A stretch of 37,467 nt of DNA from assembly GCA_947624305.1 (NCBI GenBank), contig CANQKC010000028.1, positions 1 to 37,467 of the forward strand, given 5' to 3'. This document shows, one piece after another, positions 7,895 to 15,137 of this stretch (positions are counted from its first letter, which is position 1; every line of letters starts with the position of its first letter). The notes below the pieces were generated by a model, which saw only the letters and a list, made by a program, of their open reading frames with translations, ran no database searches and was not told the origin of the DNA. This DNA is from an uncultured Monoglobus sp. Its GTDB lineage: Bacteria; Bacillota; Clostridia; Monoglobales; Monoglobaceae. Made by a program: the position numbers and the translations under genes.

Positions 7895-8624
7895 AAAAAT
7901 TAAGTGGAACGACGAGGGTTACAAGGCGTTTGTTGATTATCTTAAAAGTGAGACCGAGAGCGGATACGCGGAGTTCAACAAAAAAATAACTCCGCAATCG
8001 GGCTGCCCGATAATCGGAGTGCGCGTGCCCGAGCTGCGCGGGATCGCCAAGCGGATCGCGAAGGGAGACGCAAGAGCCTACCTTGATTATATTACATATG
8101 AGCACAAAGGCGAAATGACGCAGGAGGAAATAATAGTCTCGGGTTTGGTTGTCGGTGCTCTGCCCCTGCCGTTCGGCGAGATGTGCCAAAGGATACGCTT
8201 TTTCGCCGCGTCGGTCAAAAACTGGGCCTGCTGCGATGTGGCTGTGAGCTCGTTTAAGGGAATTAAGAAATTTATCGAGGAATATAAAATCGAGATCTAT
8301 CGGTTTTTAAGAAGCGATAACCCGTGGGAGCAGAGAGTCGGGCTGATAAGCCTGCTTGACTATTATCTGAATGACGAGCAAAACGCCGCTTACGCGCTCG
8401 ATTGCGCGAACGGAGTCAACAGCGGGGAATATTATGTCAACATGGCGCAGGCATGGCTGATAGCGACCGCCTTTGTGAAACACAGAGAGCTGACCAAAAA
8501 TTATCTCGAGAGCGGGTTTGACTTAAGCGAAAAGGTGCTGAAAATGACGGTCCGCAAGCTGCGGGAATCTTACCGCGTGTCCGAAGAGGACAAAGCGTGG
8601 GCCGCGGCTCTGCGCCTTAGGTGA
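7884..8624 (+). CDS. DNA alkylation repair (AlkD-like HEAT) protein
   Basis: The 246-residue protein matches the AlkD-like family of HEAT-repeat DNA glycosylases: GVRVPELRGIAKRIAKG near the N-terminus, WACCDVAVSSFKGIKKF, a DNPWEQRVGLISLLDYYL segment, and a C-terminal ETxxKxR-like KMTVRKLRESYRVSEEDKAW. AlkD proteins excise bulky alkylated purines such as N7-methylguanine by a base-flip-free mechanism; activity here is inferred. The ORF is open from 7857, but the ATG at 7884 has GGAGG at 7867-7871 and gives the family N-terminus. It overlaps the SLOG gene by 11 nt. Confidence 0.85.
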   Translation: MELEKIKWNDEGYKAFVDYLKSETESGYAEFNKKITPQSGCPIIGVRVPELRGIAKRIAKGDARAYLDYITYEHKGEMTQEEIIVSGLVVGALPLPFGEMCQRIRFFAASVKNWACCDVAVSSFKGIKKFIEEYKIEIYRFLRSDNPWEQRVGLISLLDYYLNDEQNAAYALDCANGVNSGEYYVNMAQAWLIATAFVKHRELTKNYLESGFDLSEKVLKMTVRKLRESYRVSEEDKAWAAALRLR

Positions 8625-8672
8625 AAAAACGGCTCGGCTTCCGATTGATCGGAAACCGAGCCTTAAATTTTT
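8625..8672. terminator. bidirectional terminator between convergent genes
   Basis: A long stem (GGCTCGG 8631-8637 with CCGAGCC 8656-8662, extended inward by TTCCGA/TCGGAA) has A-runs on its left and T-runs on its right, so it can terminate both the AlkD-like gene (plus) and the lipoprotein gene (minus). Confidence 0.9.
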
Positions 8673-8676
8673 TGCT

Positions 8677-8973
8677 TTAAGCGGCGGGAACCGAGTCCTC
8701 ACTGACCGGGAAGTCAAAATATGTGTCGGGGTACGGCTCTTCGTAGCCGTCTATCCTGTCGCCCACAAAGTTGTACTCTGAATAGTATCTTATTTCAAGT
8801 ATCACGTCGGGCACAGCCTCGGCGAGCGAAACAAATCCCGACGCGTCCTTTTCGGCGGCGCTTTCCGTTTGAGGCGGAACCTCGGCCGGCGCGGAGCCTC
8901 CCGCGGAGCATGCCGACAGCAGCCCTGCCGACAAAATTGCGGCGGTGATCAGTTTGAAAAATTTTTTACACAT
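8677..8973 (-). pseudogene. lipoprotein with truncated VanX-type D-Ala-D-Ala dipeptidase N-terminus
   Basis: The 98-residue product has a lipoprotein signal (lipobox LLSAC, Cys at about 22), a short Pro/Ser/Glu linker, then FVSLAEAVPDVILEIRYYSEYNFVGDRIDGY. That segment resembles the start of the VanX/DdpX M15D dipeptidase domain (in that family: leader, then a YATxxNFxG-like strand). The Zn-binding His/Asp/His residues of such enzymes lie much further on and are absent. The frame ends after YFDFPVSEDSVPAA directly before a terminator, so the rest of the enzyme is missing. It still has a good AAGGAG site and promoter. It is either a decaying gene or a small protein that kept the N-terminal module; the homology call is by eye. 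Confidence 0.6.
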
Positions 8974-9023
8974 GAGATCAACTCCTTTTTTGTTTTTTGA
9001 TAACCGAAACAGTTGTTATATAC

Positions 9024-9052
9024 AATATACCACATTTGCCGCGAATTGTAAA
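9024..9052 (-). promoter_or_regulatory. promoter of the truncated lipoprotein gene
   Basis: On the minus strand TTTACA (9047-9052), a 17-bp spacer and TATATT (9024-9029) stand about 50 bp ahead of the ATG at 8973. Confidence 0.65.
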
Positions 9053-9087
9053 GAACGCAAATTTTTTTACTTTTTATAAAATTTTTC

Positions 9088-9116
9088 TTGCATTAATCGG
9101 ATATTTATGTTAATAT
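9088..9116 (+). promoter_or_regulatory. promoter of the T-box leader
   Basis: TTGCAT (9088-9093), a 17-bp spacer and TAATAT (9111-9116); a TATAAT also sits at 9114-9119 with a 20-bp spacer. It is the same TTGCAT -35 as at rpsT and tRNA-Ser. Confidence 0.65.
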
Positions 9117-9122
9117 AATTAT

Positions 9123-9408
9123 ACTTACATATAAATGCGTTTGAGCGGAAACAAGTAGATGCGTGAAAGTCTCAAGAGAGTTGCCGGGAGCTGCGAGGCA
9201 ATGACGGAAGCGTTTTCGAATACATTCCGCGAGCAGTGCACCGAAAGGGTTTGAGCCGTCCGAGTAGGCTGCAACGGGAGTTCCCGTCACAGAACTTAGG
9301 TATTGATGATACCTTCTGAGGCCGCGGCCGTGAGGGCGCGGTGAATTGAGGTGGTACCACGGGTGAAACTCGTCCTCTGCTTAAAAAGGAGAGCGGGTTT
9401 TTTGTTTT
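9123..9408 (+). promoter_or_regulatory. T-box leader, tyrosine (UAC) specifier
   Basis: Stem I closes with GCGGAA (9145-9150) pairing TTCCGC (9225-9230). Inside it the specifier loop has AGTA (9154-9157) opposite GAA (9218-9220), followed by the codon TAC (9221-9223) and an A, so tRNA-Tyr should be the ligand. The AGAGAG box is at 9175-9180 and a TTGCC/GGCAA distal stem at 9181-9201. Stem III is AGGTAT/ATACCT (9298-9314). The T-box core (TGGTACCAC, 9352-9360) has TGGT, complementary to an ACCA tRNA end, as expected for A73 of tRNA-Tyr. A terminator (ACTCG 9368-9372 with CGGGT 9394-9398, then T-run) overlaps. Uncharged tRNA-Tyr would favour antitermination and expression of the symporter. Confidence 0.95.
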
Positions 9409-9434
9409 GCCCGCAAAAGAAAGGATGATTTAAA

Positions 9435-10982
9435 ATGGTTTTGAAAATCGGACTGTTGATTGTTTTCTTCGCGATTATGGTCTCTGTGGGACTCTACTGC
9501 AGAAAACATTCGACTGACGTGAGCGGATTTGTTCTCGGCGGACGCGCTGTCGGCCCGTGGCTCACCGCTTTCGCTTACGGCACATCGTATTTCTCGGCGG
9601 TTATTTTCGTCGGATACGCAGGTCAGTTTGGCTGGAAGTACGGCATTGCCTCGTCTTGGATAGGAATAGGAAACGCGGTTATAGGCTCGCTTCTCGCGTG
9701 GATAATTCTCGGAAGGCGCACAAGGCTCATGACGCAGCACCTTCACAGCGCGACGATGCCCGAATATTTCGGCAAAAGGTATCAGAGCACGGCTCTTAAG
9801 ATAGCGGCTTCCGTTATCGTATTCATTTTTCTGATCCCTTATACAGCGTCGCTCTATAACGGTCTGTCGAGGCTTTTCTCGATGGCGTTCCCGCGGATCG
9901 ACTATTCGGTTTGCGTTATCGTAATGGCGGTGCTCACCGGCGTTTATGTAATCGCGGGCGGTTATATGGCGACGGCTGTCAACGACTTTATTCAGGGAAT
10001 TATCATGCTGTTCGGCATAGTGGCGGTCATCGCCGCGGTGCTCGTGCAGAACGGCGGCTTTATCGAGGCTCTTAACGGTCTCGCCGCGATCGAGGCTCCG
10101 GGCAACGCGCCGGGCGCGTTTAACTCGTTCTTCGGCCCCGACCCGCTCGGACTGCTGTTTGTCGTGCTGCTCACCTCGCTGGGAACATGGGGACTGCCCC
10201 AGATGGTCCAGAAGTTTTACGCTATCAAGAGTGAGAACGACATTCAAAAAGGAACGATCATTTCCACGTTCTTCGCTCTGGTCGTTGCGGGCGGCTGTTA
10301 CTTCCTCGGCGGATTTGGCAGACTGTTCACCGACAAGCTCACATTTTTGGCTGACGGCTCGATCGAGGGCGGATTTGACGCGATCATTCCCACGATGCTC
10401 TCCGGCCTTCCCGACATTCTGATCGCGGTCGTTATCGTGCTGGTGCTTTCGGCGTCAATGTCAACGCTCTCGTCGCTGGTTCTGGCGTCAAGCTCAACGC
10501 TGACCCTCGACCTTCTCAAGGGCCATGTTATCAAGAACATGGATGAGAAAAAGCAGGTTCTTATTATGAGAATACTTATCGTCGCGTTTATCGCGATCTC
10601 GGCGATCATCGCGCTCAACAAGGATAAGCTCAGCGCGATCGCTCAGATGATGGGTATCTCTTGGGGCGCTCTCGCGGGCGCGTTCCTCGCTCCGTTCATG
10701 TACGGCCTCTATTGGAAGAGGACGAACAAGATCTCGGTTTGGGCGAGCTTTATCTTCGGCGCGGGCATTATGATCCTCAATATCCTGACGCCCGGCATCT
10801 TCCCCGCGATTTTGAAGTCGCCGATAAACTGCGGCGTTATCGCGATGCTGGCCGGCCTCGTTATCGTTCCGGTCGTAAGCCTGCTCACAGGCAAGCCCAA
10901 GGACCTCGGCGCGGTGGACGATATGTTCAGCTGCTACAACAAAGAGGTTGTGGTTCCCGCGAAGGAATCGCTCGGCAAATAA
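9435..10982 (+). CDS. sodium:solute symporter (SSF), probable tyrosine transporter
   Basis: The 515-residue protein is very hydrophobic, with about 13 membrane segments and the SSF/PutP-like core: DVSGFVLGGRAVGPWLTAFAYG in the first segments, then FGWKYGIASSWIGIGNA, YVIAGGYMATAVNDFIQGIIM and WGLPQMVQKFYAIKSE. A Ser-rich helix (VLVLSASMSTLSSLVLASSS, about 335-355) matches the sodium-site helix of the family. These carriers couple substrate uptake to sodium entry. Family alone does not give the substrate, but the Tyr-specific T-box just upstream points to tyrosine or a precursor. The ATG follows AAAGGA. It is monocistronic and followed by a strong hairpin. Confidence 0.9.
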   Translation: MVLKIGLLIVFFAIMVSVGLYCRKHSTDVSGFVLGGRAVGPWLTAFAYGTSYFSAVIFVGYAGQFGWKYGIASSWIGIGNAVIGSLLAWIILGRRTRLMTQHLHSATMPEYFGKRYQSTALKIAASVIVFIFLIPYTASLYNGLSRLFSMAFPRIDYSVCVIVMAVLTGVYVIAGGYMATAVNDFIQGIIMLFGIVAVIAAVLVQNGGFIEALNGLAAIEAPGNAPGAFNSFFGPDPLGLLFVVLLTSLGTWGLPQMVQKFYAIKSENDIQKGTIISTFFALVVAGGCYFLGGFGRLFTDKLTFLADGSIEGGFDAIIPTMLSGLPDILIAVVIVLVLSASMSTLSSLVLASSSTLTLDLLKGHVIKNMDEKKQVLIMRILIVAFIAISAIIALNKDKLSAIAQMMGISWGALAGAFLAPFMYGLYWKRTNKISVWASFIFGAGIMILNILTPGIFPAILKSPINCGVIAMLAGLVIVPVVSLLTGKPKDLGAVDDMFSCYNKEVVVPAKESLGK

Positions 10983-11005
10983 ACATAAAAATCTATAATT
11001 AAATC

Positions 11006-11035
11006 AGACCCCGCTTTTGTCAAAAAGCGGGGTCT
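11006..11035 (+). terminator. strong hairpin after the symporter gene
   Basis: A 13-bp stem (11006-11018 with 11023-11035, loop of four) lies 24 bp after the symporter stop. The tail is A/T-mixed rather than a clean T-run, so termination is likely but not textbook. Confidence 0.65.
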
Positions 11036-11070
11036 AAATCTGTCAGCTTCGCAAACAGGTTAAAAAATTC

Positions 11071-11099
11071 TTGACATACGTGTTAGCACGTGTTATAAT
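11071..11099 (+). promoter_or_regulatory. hicAB promoter with operator palindrome in its spacer
   Basis: Perfect TTGACA (11071-11076), 17-bp spacer and TATAAT (11094-11099). The spacer holds the inverted repeat ACGTG-TTAG-CACGT (11078-11091), well placed for repression by the HicB C-terminal DNA-binding domain. Confidence 0.85.
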
Positions 11100-11124
11100 A
11101 AGCGCGGAAAGAGAGGTTTTCGGC

Positions 11125-11310
11125 ATGAAAGCGAGTGAACTCAAAAAACTGCTTAAAAAGAACGGATGTCGGTTTTTACATGAGGGAAAGAGACATGAAA
11201 TATGGTACAGCCCAATAACCGGCAATACTTTCCCGGTAAGCCGTCACGGTTCACTTGATCTCGCTCCGGGAACATTAAAGGCAATTATGAAACAAGCGGG
11301 CATTGAATAA
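11125..11310 (+). CDS. hicA: HicA-family mRNA interferase toxin
   Basis: The 61-residue basic protein has the HicA pattern: KASELKKLLKKNGCRFLHEGKRH, then IWYSPITGNTFPVSRHGSLDLAPGTLKAIMKQAG. HicA toxins have a double-stranded-RNA-binding-like fold and cut mRNA using a conserved His, probably the one in GKRHEIW or SRHG. The frame is open from 11071, inside the promoter, so the ATG at 11125 with GAGAGG upstream is the start. hicB follows 14 bp downstream. Base composition is more A/T-rich than in the housekeeping genes around, consistent with an acquired module. Confidence 0.92.
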   Translation: MKASELKKLLKKNGCRFLHEGKRHEIWYSPITGNTFPVSRHGSLDLAPGTLKAIMKQAGIE

Positions 11311-11324
11311 AGGAGTTGAAAAAT

Positions 11325-11720
11325 ATGAAATATGTTTATCCGGCTGTTTTTACCGCAGAACCTACGGGCCAATATTCCATTCTATTTCCCGATTTGCCAA
11401 ACTGTATGACGCAGGGAGAAAATTTGCAGGACGGAATTGAAATGGCGGAAGACGCGCTCTGCCTTACGCTATATCATATGGAGCAGGACGGGGCTGAAAT
11501 TCCGAAGGCAACAGTTGTATTTGAGATACAAACCGAAGAAAATCAATTTGTAACGTTGATTTCTTGTGATACTTTTGATTATGAAAAGTTTTATAAAAAC
11601 AAATCAGTCAAAAAAACACTTACTATACCGGAATGGCTTAATGACATGGCAATCAAGGAGAATGTGAATTTTTCAAATGTGCTGCAGAACGCACTGATGG
11701 AGCGGCTTCATATCTCGTGA
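11325..11720 (+). CDS. hicB: HicB-family antitoxin
   Basis: The 131-residue protein has the HicB N-terminal RNase-H-like degenerate fold (YPAVFTAEPTGQYSILFPDLPNCMTQG, then GIEMAEDALCL). Its C-terminal DNA-binding segment (KTLTIPEWLNDMAIKENVNFSNVLQNAL, about 95-125) is of ribbon-helix-helix type. It should neutralise HicA and repress the operon at the palindrome in 11078-11091. A TTG at 11316 is in frame but overlaps the AAAGGAG; the ATG at 11325 has that site at proper spacing and was chosen. Confidence 0.92.
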   Translation: MKYVYPAVFTAEPTGQYSILFPDLPNCMTQGENLQDGIEMAEDALCLTLYHMEQDGAEIPKATVVFEIQTEENQFVTLISCDTFDYEKFYKNKSVKKTLTIPEWLNDMAIKENVNFSNVLQNALMERLHIS

Positions 11721-11765
11721 TGAGGTTGAATTTCATCAAAAAATATAAAATAATTTAACCTATGA

Positions 11766-11808
11766 AAAGTGCCGAAAACACGTTGATTTAACGTATTTTC
11801 GGCACTTT
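11766..11808. terminator. shared hairpin between hicB and tRNA-Ser
   Basis: A 19-bp inverted repeat with one mismatch (11766-11784 with 11790-11808) lies between convergent transcripts. Both sides have short T-runs, so it probably ends hicAB on the plus strand and tRNA-Ser on the minus strand. Confidence 0.75.
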
Positions 11809-11814
11809 GGCCTT

Positions 11815-11907
11815 TGGCGGAGTTGGTGGGATTTGAACCCACGTGCCCGGTTTGACGGACAACACGATTTCCAATCGTGCTCGTTATGACCACTTCGATA
11901 CAACTCC
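11815..11907 (-). tRNA. tRNA-Ser (anticodon GGA)
   Basis: On the minus strand the 5' GGAGTTG (from 11907) pairs with CAACTCC (11819-11825). These are followed by discriminator G and an encoded CCA (11815-11817). The anticodon loop TTGGAAA gives GGA (11870-11872), within the CACGA/TCGTG stem. A long variable arm and a GTGGGTTCAAATCCCAC T-arm are present, as in class II serine tRNAs. It reads UCC and UCU codons. A promoter is at 11958-11985. Confidence 0.97.
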
Positions 11908-11957
11908 ATAATCATAAACAGTGATATTAACTTGTTTGGCTGATCACAGCAAAATCT

Positions 11958-11985
11958 ATTATATCATACTTTTTTAAAAATGCAA
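11958..11985 (-). promoter_or_regulatory. tRNA-Ser promoter
   Basis: On the minus strand TTGCAT (11980-11985), a 16-bp spacer and TATAAT (11958-11963), preceded by the same A-tract and CTC as the rpsT promoter. Confidence 0.75.
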
Positions 11986-12064
11986 GAGTTTTTTTAAATT
12001 TTTTTATTTTGCCGCAAAGGCTCATATAAACAGTCCGGGCGGCTGACGCCGCCCGGATATTGTC

Positions 12065-14338
12065 TTATTTTTGAAGCAGGACCGCGGGTGTGAGCGGGAC
12101 CAGGCCGTCAATATCCTTCCACGCGAGAACCTTTATAAAATCATATTCGCCGTCGGGGGCCGGAGCCGTCAGCTCGGAATATGAATTTTTGCCGACCGTT
12201 AAGGATTCGTCGTTAAAGTCTACGAGAACATCGGCGCCGCCAATATTTTTATACGCCGCGATAATGATATAAGGCTCCGCGGCCTCGCTTGTGTTGTTGT
12301 CAAAGCGGATATTGATCAGGCCTTCGGCCTCGTCGTCAAAGGCGGCGGCCAAAGCACAGCCTTCCGCGGGCTCGCTTGTGGGCGAGGGCGCCTCGCTCGG
12401 TTCGGGAGAAGAGGTCGGATCATCGCTCGGTTCGGGCGTCGATGTCGCGGCGGGCTCGTCCGTGGCCGCGGGAGGCGGAGTAACATCCGGAGGAACAAGG
12501 CCGTCCGAGAGGTTCGCGCCTATGTTCTTTTCTTTGTAAACGGTGCCGTCGGCCACTTTAAGAAAATCGCCCATGTTGATCGAGCCGTCGGGGTTCCTCC
12601 AGAGAGTGTGCACGTCGGCGCCGAGCTCGGGAGGCTCAACCGAGACGAAAGTCGCTTCCGAGACGGTGTCCATTGTGTCCGTGGGCAGGACCTCGCCCAG
12701 CTTGTCGTTCCAGTTGGTGATCGGAGGAAAGTCCTCGTAATAGTAATACAGACCCTTGCTGTTGTTGTATACGACCGAGTTCTTTATCGTGCCCAGAAAC
12801 TTGTCCGCCGCGATCTTCTGCGAGGTGTATGACAGACAGTTTTCGATCGTGTTGTTTGAATTTTCCTTGTCGCGCGCGAAGTCGAAATTGCTCTTGTTTG
12901 AGCCGCCCTTGAGCGCGTTGTTGAACGATGTGCAGTTATAGAGATAGATCGGGCCGGGGTTCGAGTTGTCGGTAAAGCCGTGGTTGGCGTTCTCGAACGA
13001 GACGCAGTTGTACATATAATGCGTCACCGCGATCTTTTCGCCGCCCATTTTAAAGCCGTTGCCGTCGCTGTTGTCGGTGAACGCGCCGTCGGTGGTCTGA
13101 CCGTTGCGGAACGAGACGCAGTTGCGGAAAACGAGGGTTCCGATCGGGCCGGTATCGGATTTGGTGAAGCAGTCCCAGCCGTCGTCGCAGTTGTTGTAGG
13201 CTATGCAGCCGTCGAACACATTGCCGTTTCCGCAGGTCAGCTTTGCGGCAAAGCCGTCGGCGTTCTCGCCCGTGTCTGGATCAAAGCTGTTATAGGACGT
13301 GCAGTTTAAAATCAGATTGTCGCTTGGCCAGTCGTTAAAATTCGACTGATTGGAGGAGCGGCGGCTGATCTGTATTCCGGTGTCGCGGTTGGCTTCGGCG
13401 CGGCACAGTTCGAGAGTGTTGTGCTTGCCCGTGATGTAAAATCCGTTGTCGGCCGCCATGTATACCTTAAGCCCTTTCACATACCAATAGTCGCCGTCCA
13501 TCTGAAGGCCGCGGGCGCTGCCGTTGCCTCCGTAGGGTTCGTAGGAAAAGTCAAACGTCGTGCCGTCGGAGCACTCGATATGTTTTTCCGCGCCCTCCGC
13601 GCCGTTGTTGCCGAACGGGATATAAAGGCAGTCGTTAAACATATATCTGCCCTCGCAGTGTATAACTCCGTCGGGCGCGACGTTGGCGATCGCCGACGCG
13701 ACGCTCATCGGGGCCTCTTTGGTTCCCGCGCCGTCCGCGGGCGCGAGCGGAGCGGTGTAGATCTCGCTCATGGGCTCCTTTGTCACCGGGGTCAGGTTCT
13801 CAAAATCCGGGTCGGGCTCGGGCAGATCATAGGACAGCTTCAGATAATATATATTGATGCCGCCGCCCTCGCTGACAAAGGCGTAATCTCCGGCTTCCTG
13901 CACAAAGAATTTGTAGTAGGACAGGTCGGGCTTGACTTCCCGCGACTCAATAACGTTGTTATTGCTGTCGATAATTTTTCCGGTGCGGCTGTCTGTTTTG
14001 TTGGCCGAGCCGCAGTCGAGATAGAGTACCGCGGGGCCCTCGGTCGAGAAGCGCACCGCGCGGTTGGTGTAGCTGCCGGTCGCGCCGGTTTTTAGCCGCT
14101 TGGTGTATTTGATCTTTGTCACCGAGCCGGTCTTTTTGCTGCCGTCGATCTTGACGACTTCTTTGCCGCCGTCGGTTGCGGGAATTATCGTGAAATCCCC
14201 CATCGGCGTTTCGGCGGTTATGTTGGCGGACGCCATGTCCGACACGTTGTATTCCGAGTCGGGCGGATACGCCGCCGCGGAGAGCGGCGGAATAATCATC
14301 GCGAGACACAGAACTGTTATAAGAAACAGGCGTTTCAT
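12065..14338 (-). CDS. secreted family PL9 pectate lyase with C-terminal accessory domain
   Basis: The 757-residue protein has a signal peptide (about 1-22, ending SAAA). An N-terminal beta-sandwich follows (about 25-170; it includes FTIIPATDGGKEVVKI and YYKFFVQEAGDYAFVSEGG). The parallel beta-helix catalytic domain (about 205-600) starts GTKEAPMSVASAIANVAPDGV. The PL9 calcium-site cluster is visible as ENADGFAAKL (about 358) and NNCDDGWDCF (about 384), and the catalytic Lys lies in GNGFKMGG (about 428). Such enzymes cleave polygalacturonate by calcium-dependent beta-elimination. A Pro/Thr/Glu linker (about 635-680) leads to an 80-residue C-terminal domain. Start: the in-frame GTG at 14344 is less likely than the ATG at 14338, which has AAGGAG 8 nt upstream. 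It stands alone between tRNA-Ser and a toxin-antitoxin pair. Confidence 0.93.
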   Translation of the reverse strand: MKRLFLITVLCLAMIIPPLSAAAYPPDSEYNVSDMASANITAETPMGDFTIIPATDGGKEVVKIDGSKKTGSVTKIKYTKRLKTGATGSYTNRAVRFSTEGPAVLYLDCGSANKTDSRTGKIIDSNNNVIESREVKPDLSYYKFFVQEAGDYAFVSEGGGINIYYLKLSYDLPEPDPDFENLTPVTKEPMSEIYTAPLAPADGAGTKEAPMSVASAIANVAPDGVIHCEGRYMFNDCLYIPFGNNGAEGAEKHIECSDGTTFDFSYEPYGGNGSARGLQMDGDYWYVKGLKVYMAADNGFYITGKHNTLELCRAEANRDTGIQISRRSSNQSNFNDWPSDNLILNCTSYNSFDPDTGENADGFAAKLTCGNGNVFDGCIAYNNCDDGWDCFTKSDTGPIGTLVFRNCVSFRNGQTTDGAFTDNSDGNGFKMGGEKIAVTHYMYNCVSFENANHGFTDNSNPGPIYLYNCTSFNNALKGGSNKSNFDFARDKENSNNTIENCLSYTSQKIAADKFLGTIKNSVVYNNSKGLYYYYEDFPPITNWNDKLGEVLPTDTMDTVSEATFVSVEPPELGADVHTLWRNPDGSINMGDFLKVADGTVYKEKNIGANLSDGLVPPDVTPPPAATDEPAATSTPEPSDDPTSSPEPSEAPSPTSEPAEGCALAAAFDDEAEGLINIRFDNNTSEAAEPYIIIAAYKNIGGADVLVDFNDESLTVGKNSYSELTAPAPDGEYDFIKVLAWKDIDGLVPLTPAVLLQK

Positions 14339-14375
14339 AAACACATCTCCTTAAAATAAATTATCATTAACAATT

Positions 14376-14404
14376 ATTATACCACCGCTTGATACAAGCC
14401 GCAA
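14376..14404 (-). promoter_or_regulatory. pectate lyase promoter
   Basis: On the minus strand TATAAT (14376-14381) lies 17 bp from a weak TTGCGG (14399-14404); a weak -35 would allow an activator. No obvious catabolite-control site was identified. Confidence 0.5.
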
Positions 14405-14443
14405 GGTGCAGACAGACAAAATTTTCATGGTAGCAGACGGGCG

Positions 14444-14719
14444 TTAAAACAAGTCGCTGTGCGTTCCGGTGCGCGTCAAAGTAAGCGTTAATATATCCTG
14501 CTCGATTTTATAGATCAACAGCCAATCGGGAGTTATATGACATTCCCGATGTCCGACGTATTCGCCCTTTAAAGCGTGATCATGATATTTTTTCGGCAGG
14601 GGAGTTTGAGCGCGCAGCATCGCAACAACGTCTCTAAAGAGGTCTTGGTCATAGCCGCGCTTAATGACCGCCAGTTTATAATCTTTTTTAAATTTGGTTG
14701 AAAATCTGATTTTAAGCAT
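14444..14719 (-). CDS. yafQ: YafQ-family (RelE superfamily) toxin
   Basis: The 91-residue protein matches the YafQ branch of RelE-like ribosome-dependent mRNA interferases: STKFKKDYKLAVIKRGYD, LRAQTPLPKKYHDHALKGEY, then GHRECHITPDWLLIYKIE and the C-terminal TLTRTGTHSDLF. The His/Asp in HITPDW and the final His in GTHSDLF correspond to residues needed for YafQ activity. Its start overlaps the antitoxin gene by 8 nt, typical of tightly coupled toxin-antitoxin operons. Confidence 0.92.
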   Translation of the reverse strand: MLKIRFSTKFKKDYKLAVIKRGYDQDLFRDVVAMLRAQTPLPKKYHDHALKGEYVGHRECHITPDWLLIYKIEQDILTLTLTRTGTHSDLF

Positions 14720-14978
14720 TTAGATCCCTCATTAACTCGTCAATATCGTCATAGGCCTTACTGAGATTTCTGTGATTGTTCACATCGTCGATCGCGGCGA
14801 GGGTTTCGGCGTTGGGCTTTTCGGCCGAAAGCTCAAAGGGAATTTTGCCGCGCATTACCGCCTGGCGGCAGAACACGCCGACAGCCGTTGAAAAACTGAG
14901 TCCGAGCACCGTGAACAGTTCATCCGCCTGTTTTTTTAAGTCCTTATCCATTCTGATTGTGACATTTGTCGATGCCAT
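14712..14978 (-). CDS. dinJ: DinJ/RelB-family antitoxin
   Basis: The 88-residue protein has a ribbon-helix-helix N-terminus (MASTNVTIRMDKDLKKQADE, then LGLSFSTAVGVFCRQAVMRG) and an acidic C-terminal tail (DIDELMRDL) suited to wrapping the toxin. The frame opens at 15038, but the ATG at 14978 has AAAGGAG upstream and gives the DinJ N-terminus. It is the first gene of the pair; the operator/promoter is at 15004-15038. Confidence 0.92.
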   Translation of the reverse strand: MASTNVTIRMDKDLKKQADELFTVLGLSFSTAVGVFCRQAVMRGKIPFELSAEKPNAETLAAIDDVNNHRNLSKAYDDIDELMRDLNA

Positions 14979-15003
14979 AAAAATCAACTCCTTTAAAATT
15001 AGT

Positions 15004-15038
15004 ATGTATATTATAATACATATTATGCGCAATGTCAA
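15004..15038 (-). promoter_or_regulatory. dinJ-yafQ promoter with operator on the -10
   Basis: On the minus strand a perfect TTGACA (15033-15038), 17-bp spacer and TATAAT (15010-15015). A perfect inverted repeat (ATGTAT 15004-15009, ATACAT 15016-15021) brackets the -10 symmetrically, a likely DinJ autorepression site. Confidence 0.85.
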
Positions 15039-15104
15039 TAGGCTGCAAATAAAATCAACGCTTCGGCGGCCTGTTTAGTTTGAAAAATTAAATGATTTAT
15101 AATC

Positions 15105-15133
15105 TTGACAATTACAGCAAAATATGATAAAGT
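15105..15133 (+). promoter_or_regulatory. promoter of the structured RNA
   Basis: Perfect TTGACA (15105-15110), 17-bp spacer and TAAAGT (15128-15133). The predicted start (about 15138-15140) coincides with the 5' end of the long closing helix. Confidence 0.65.
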
Positions 15134-15137
15134 GATA

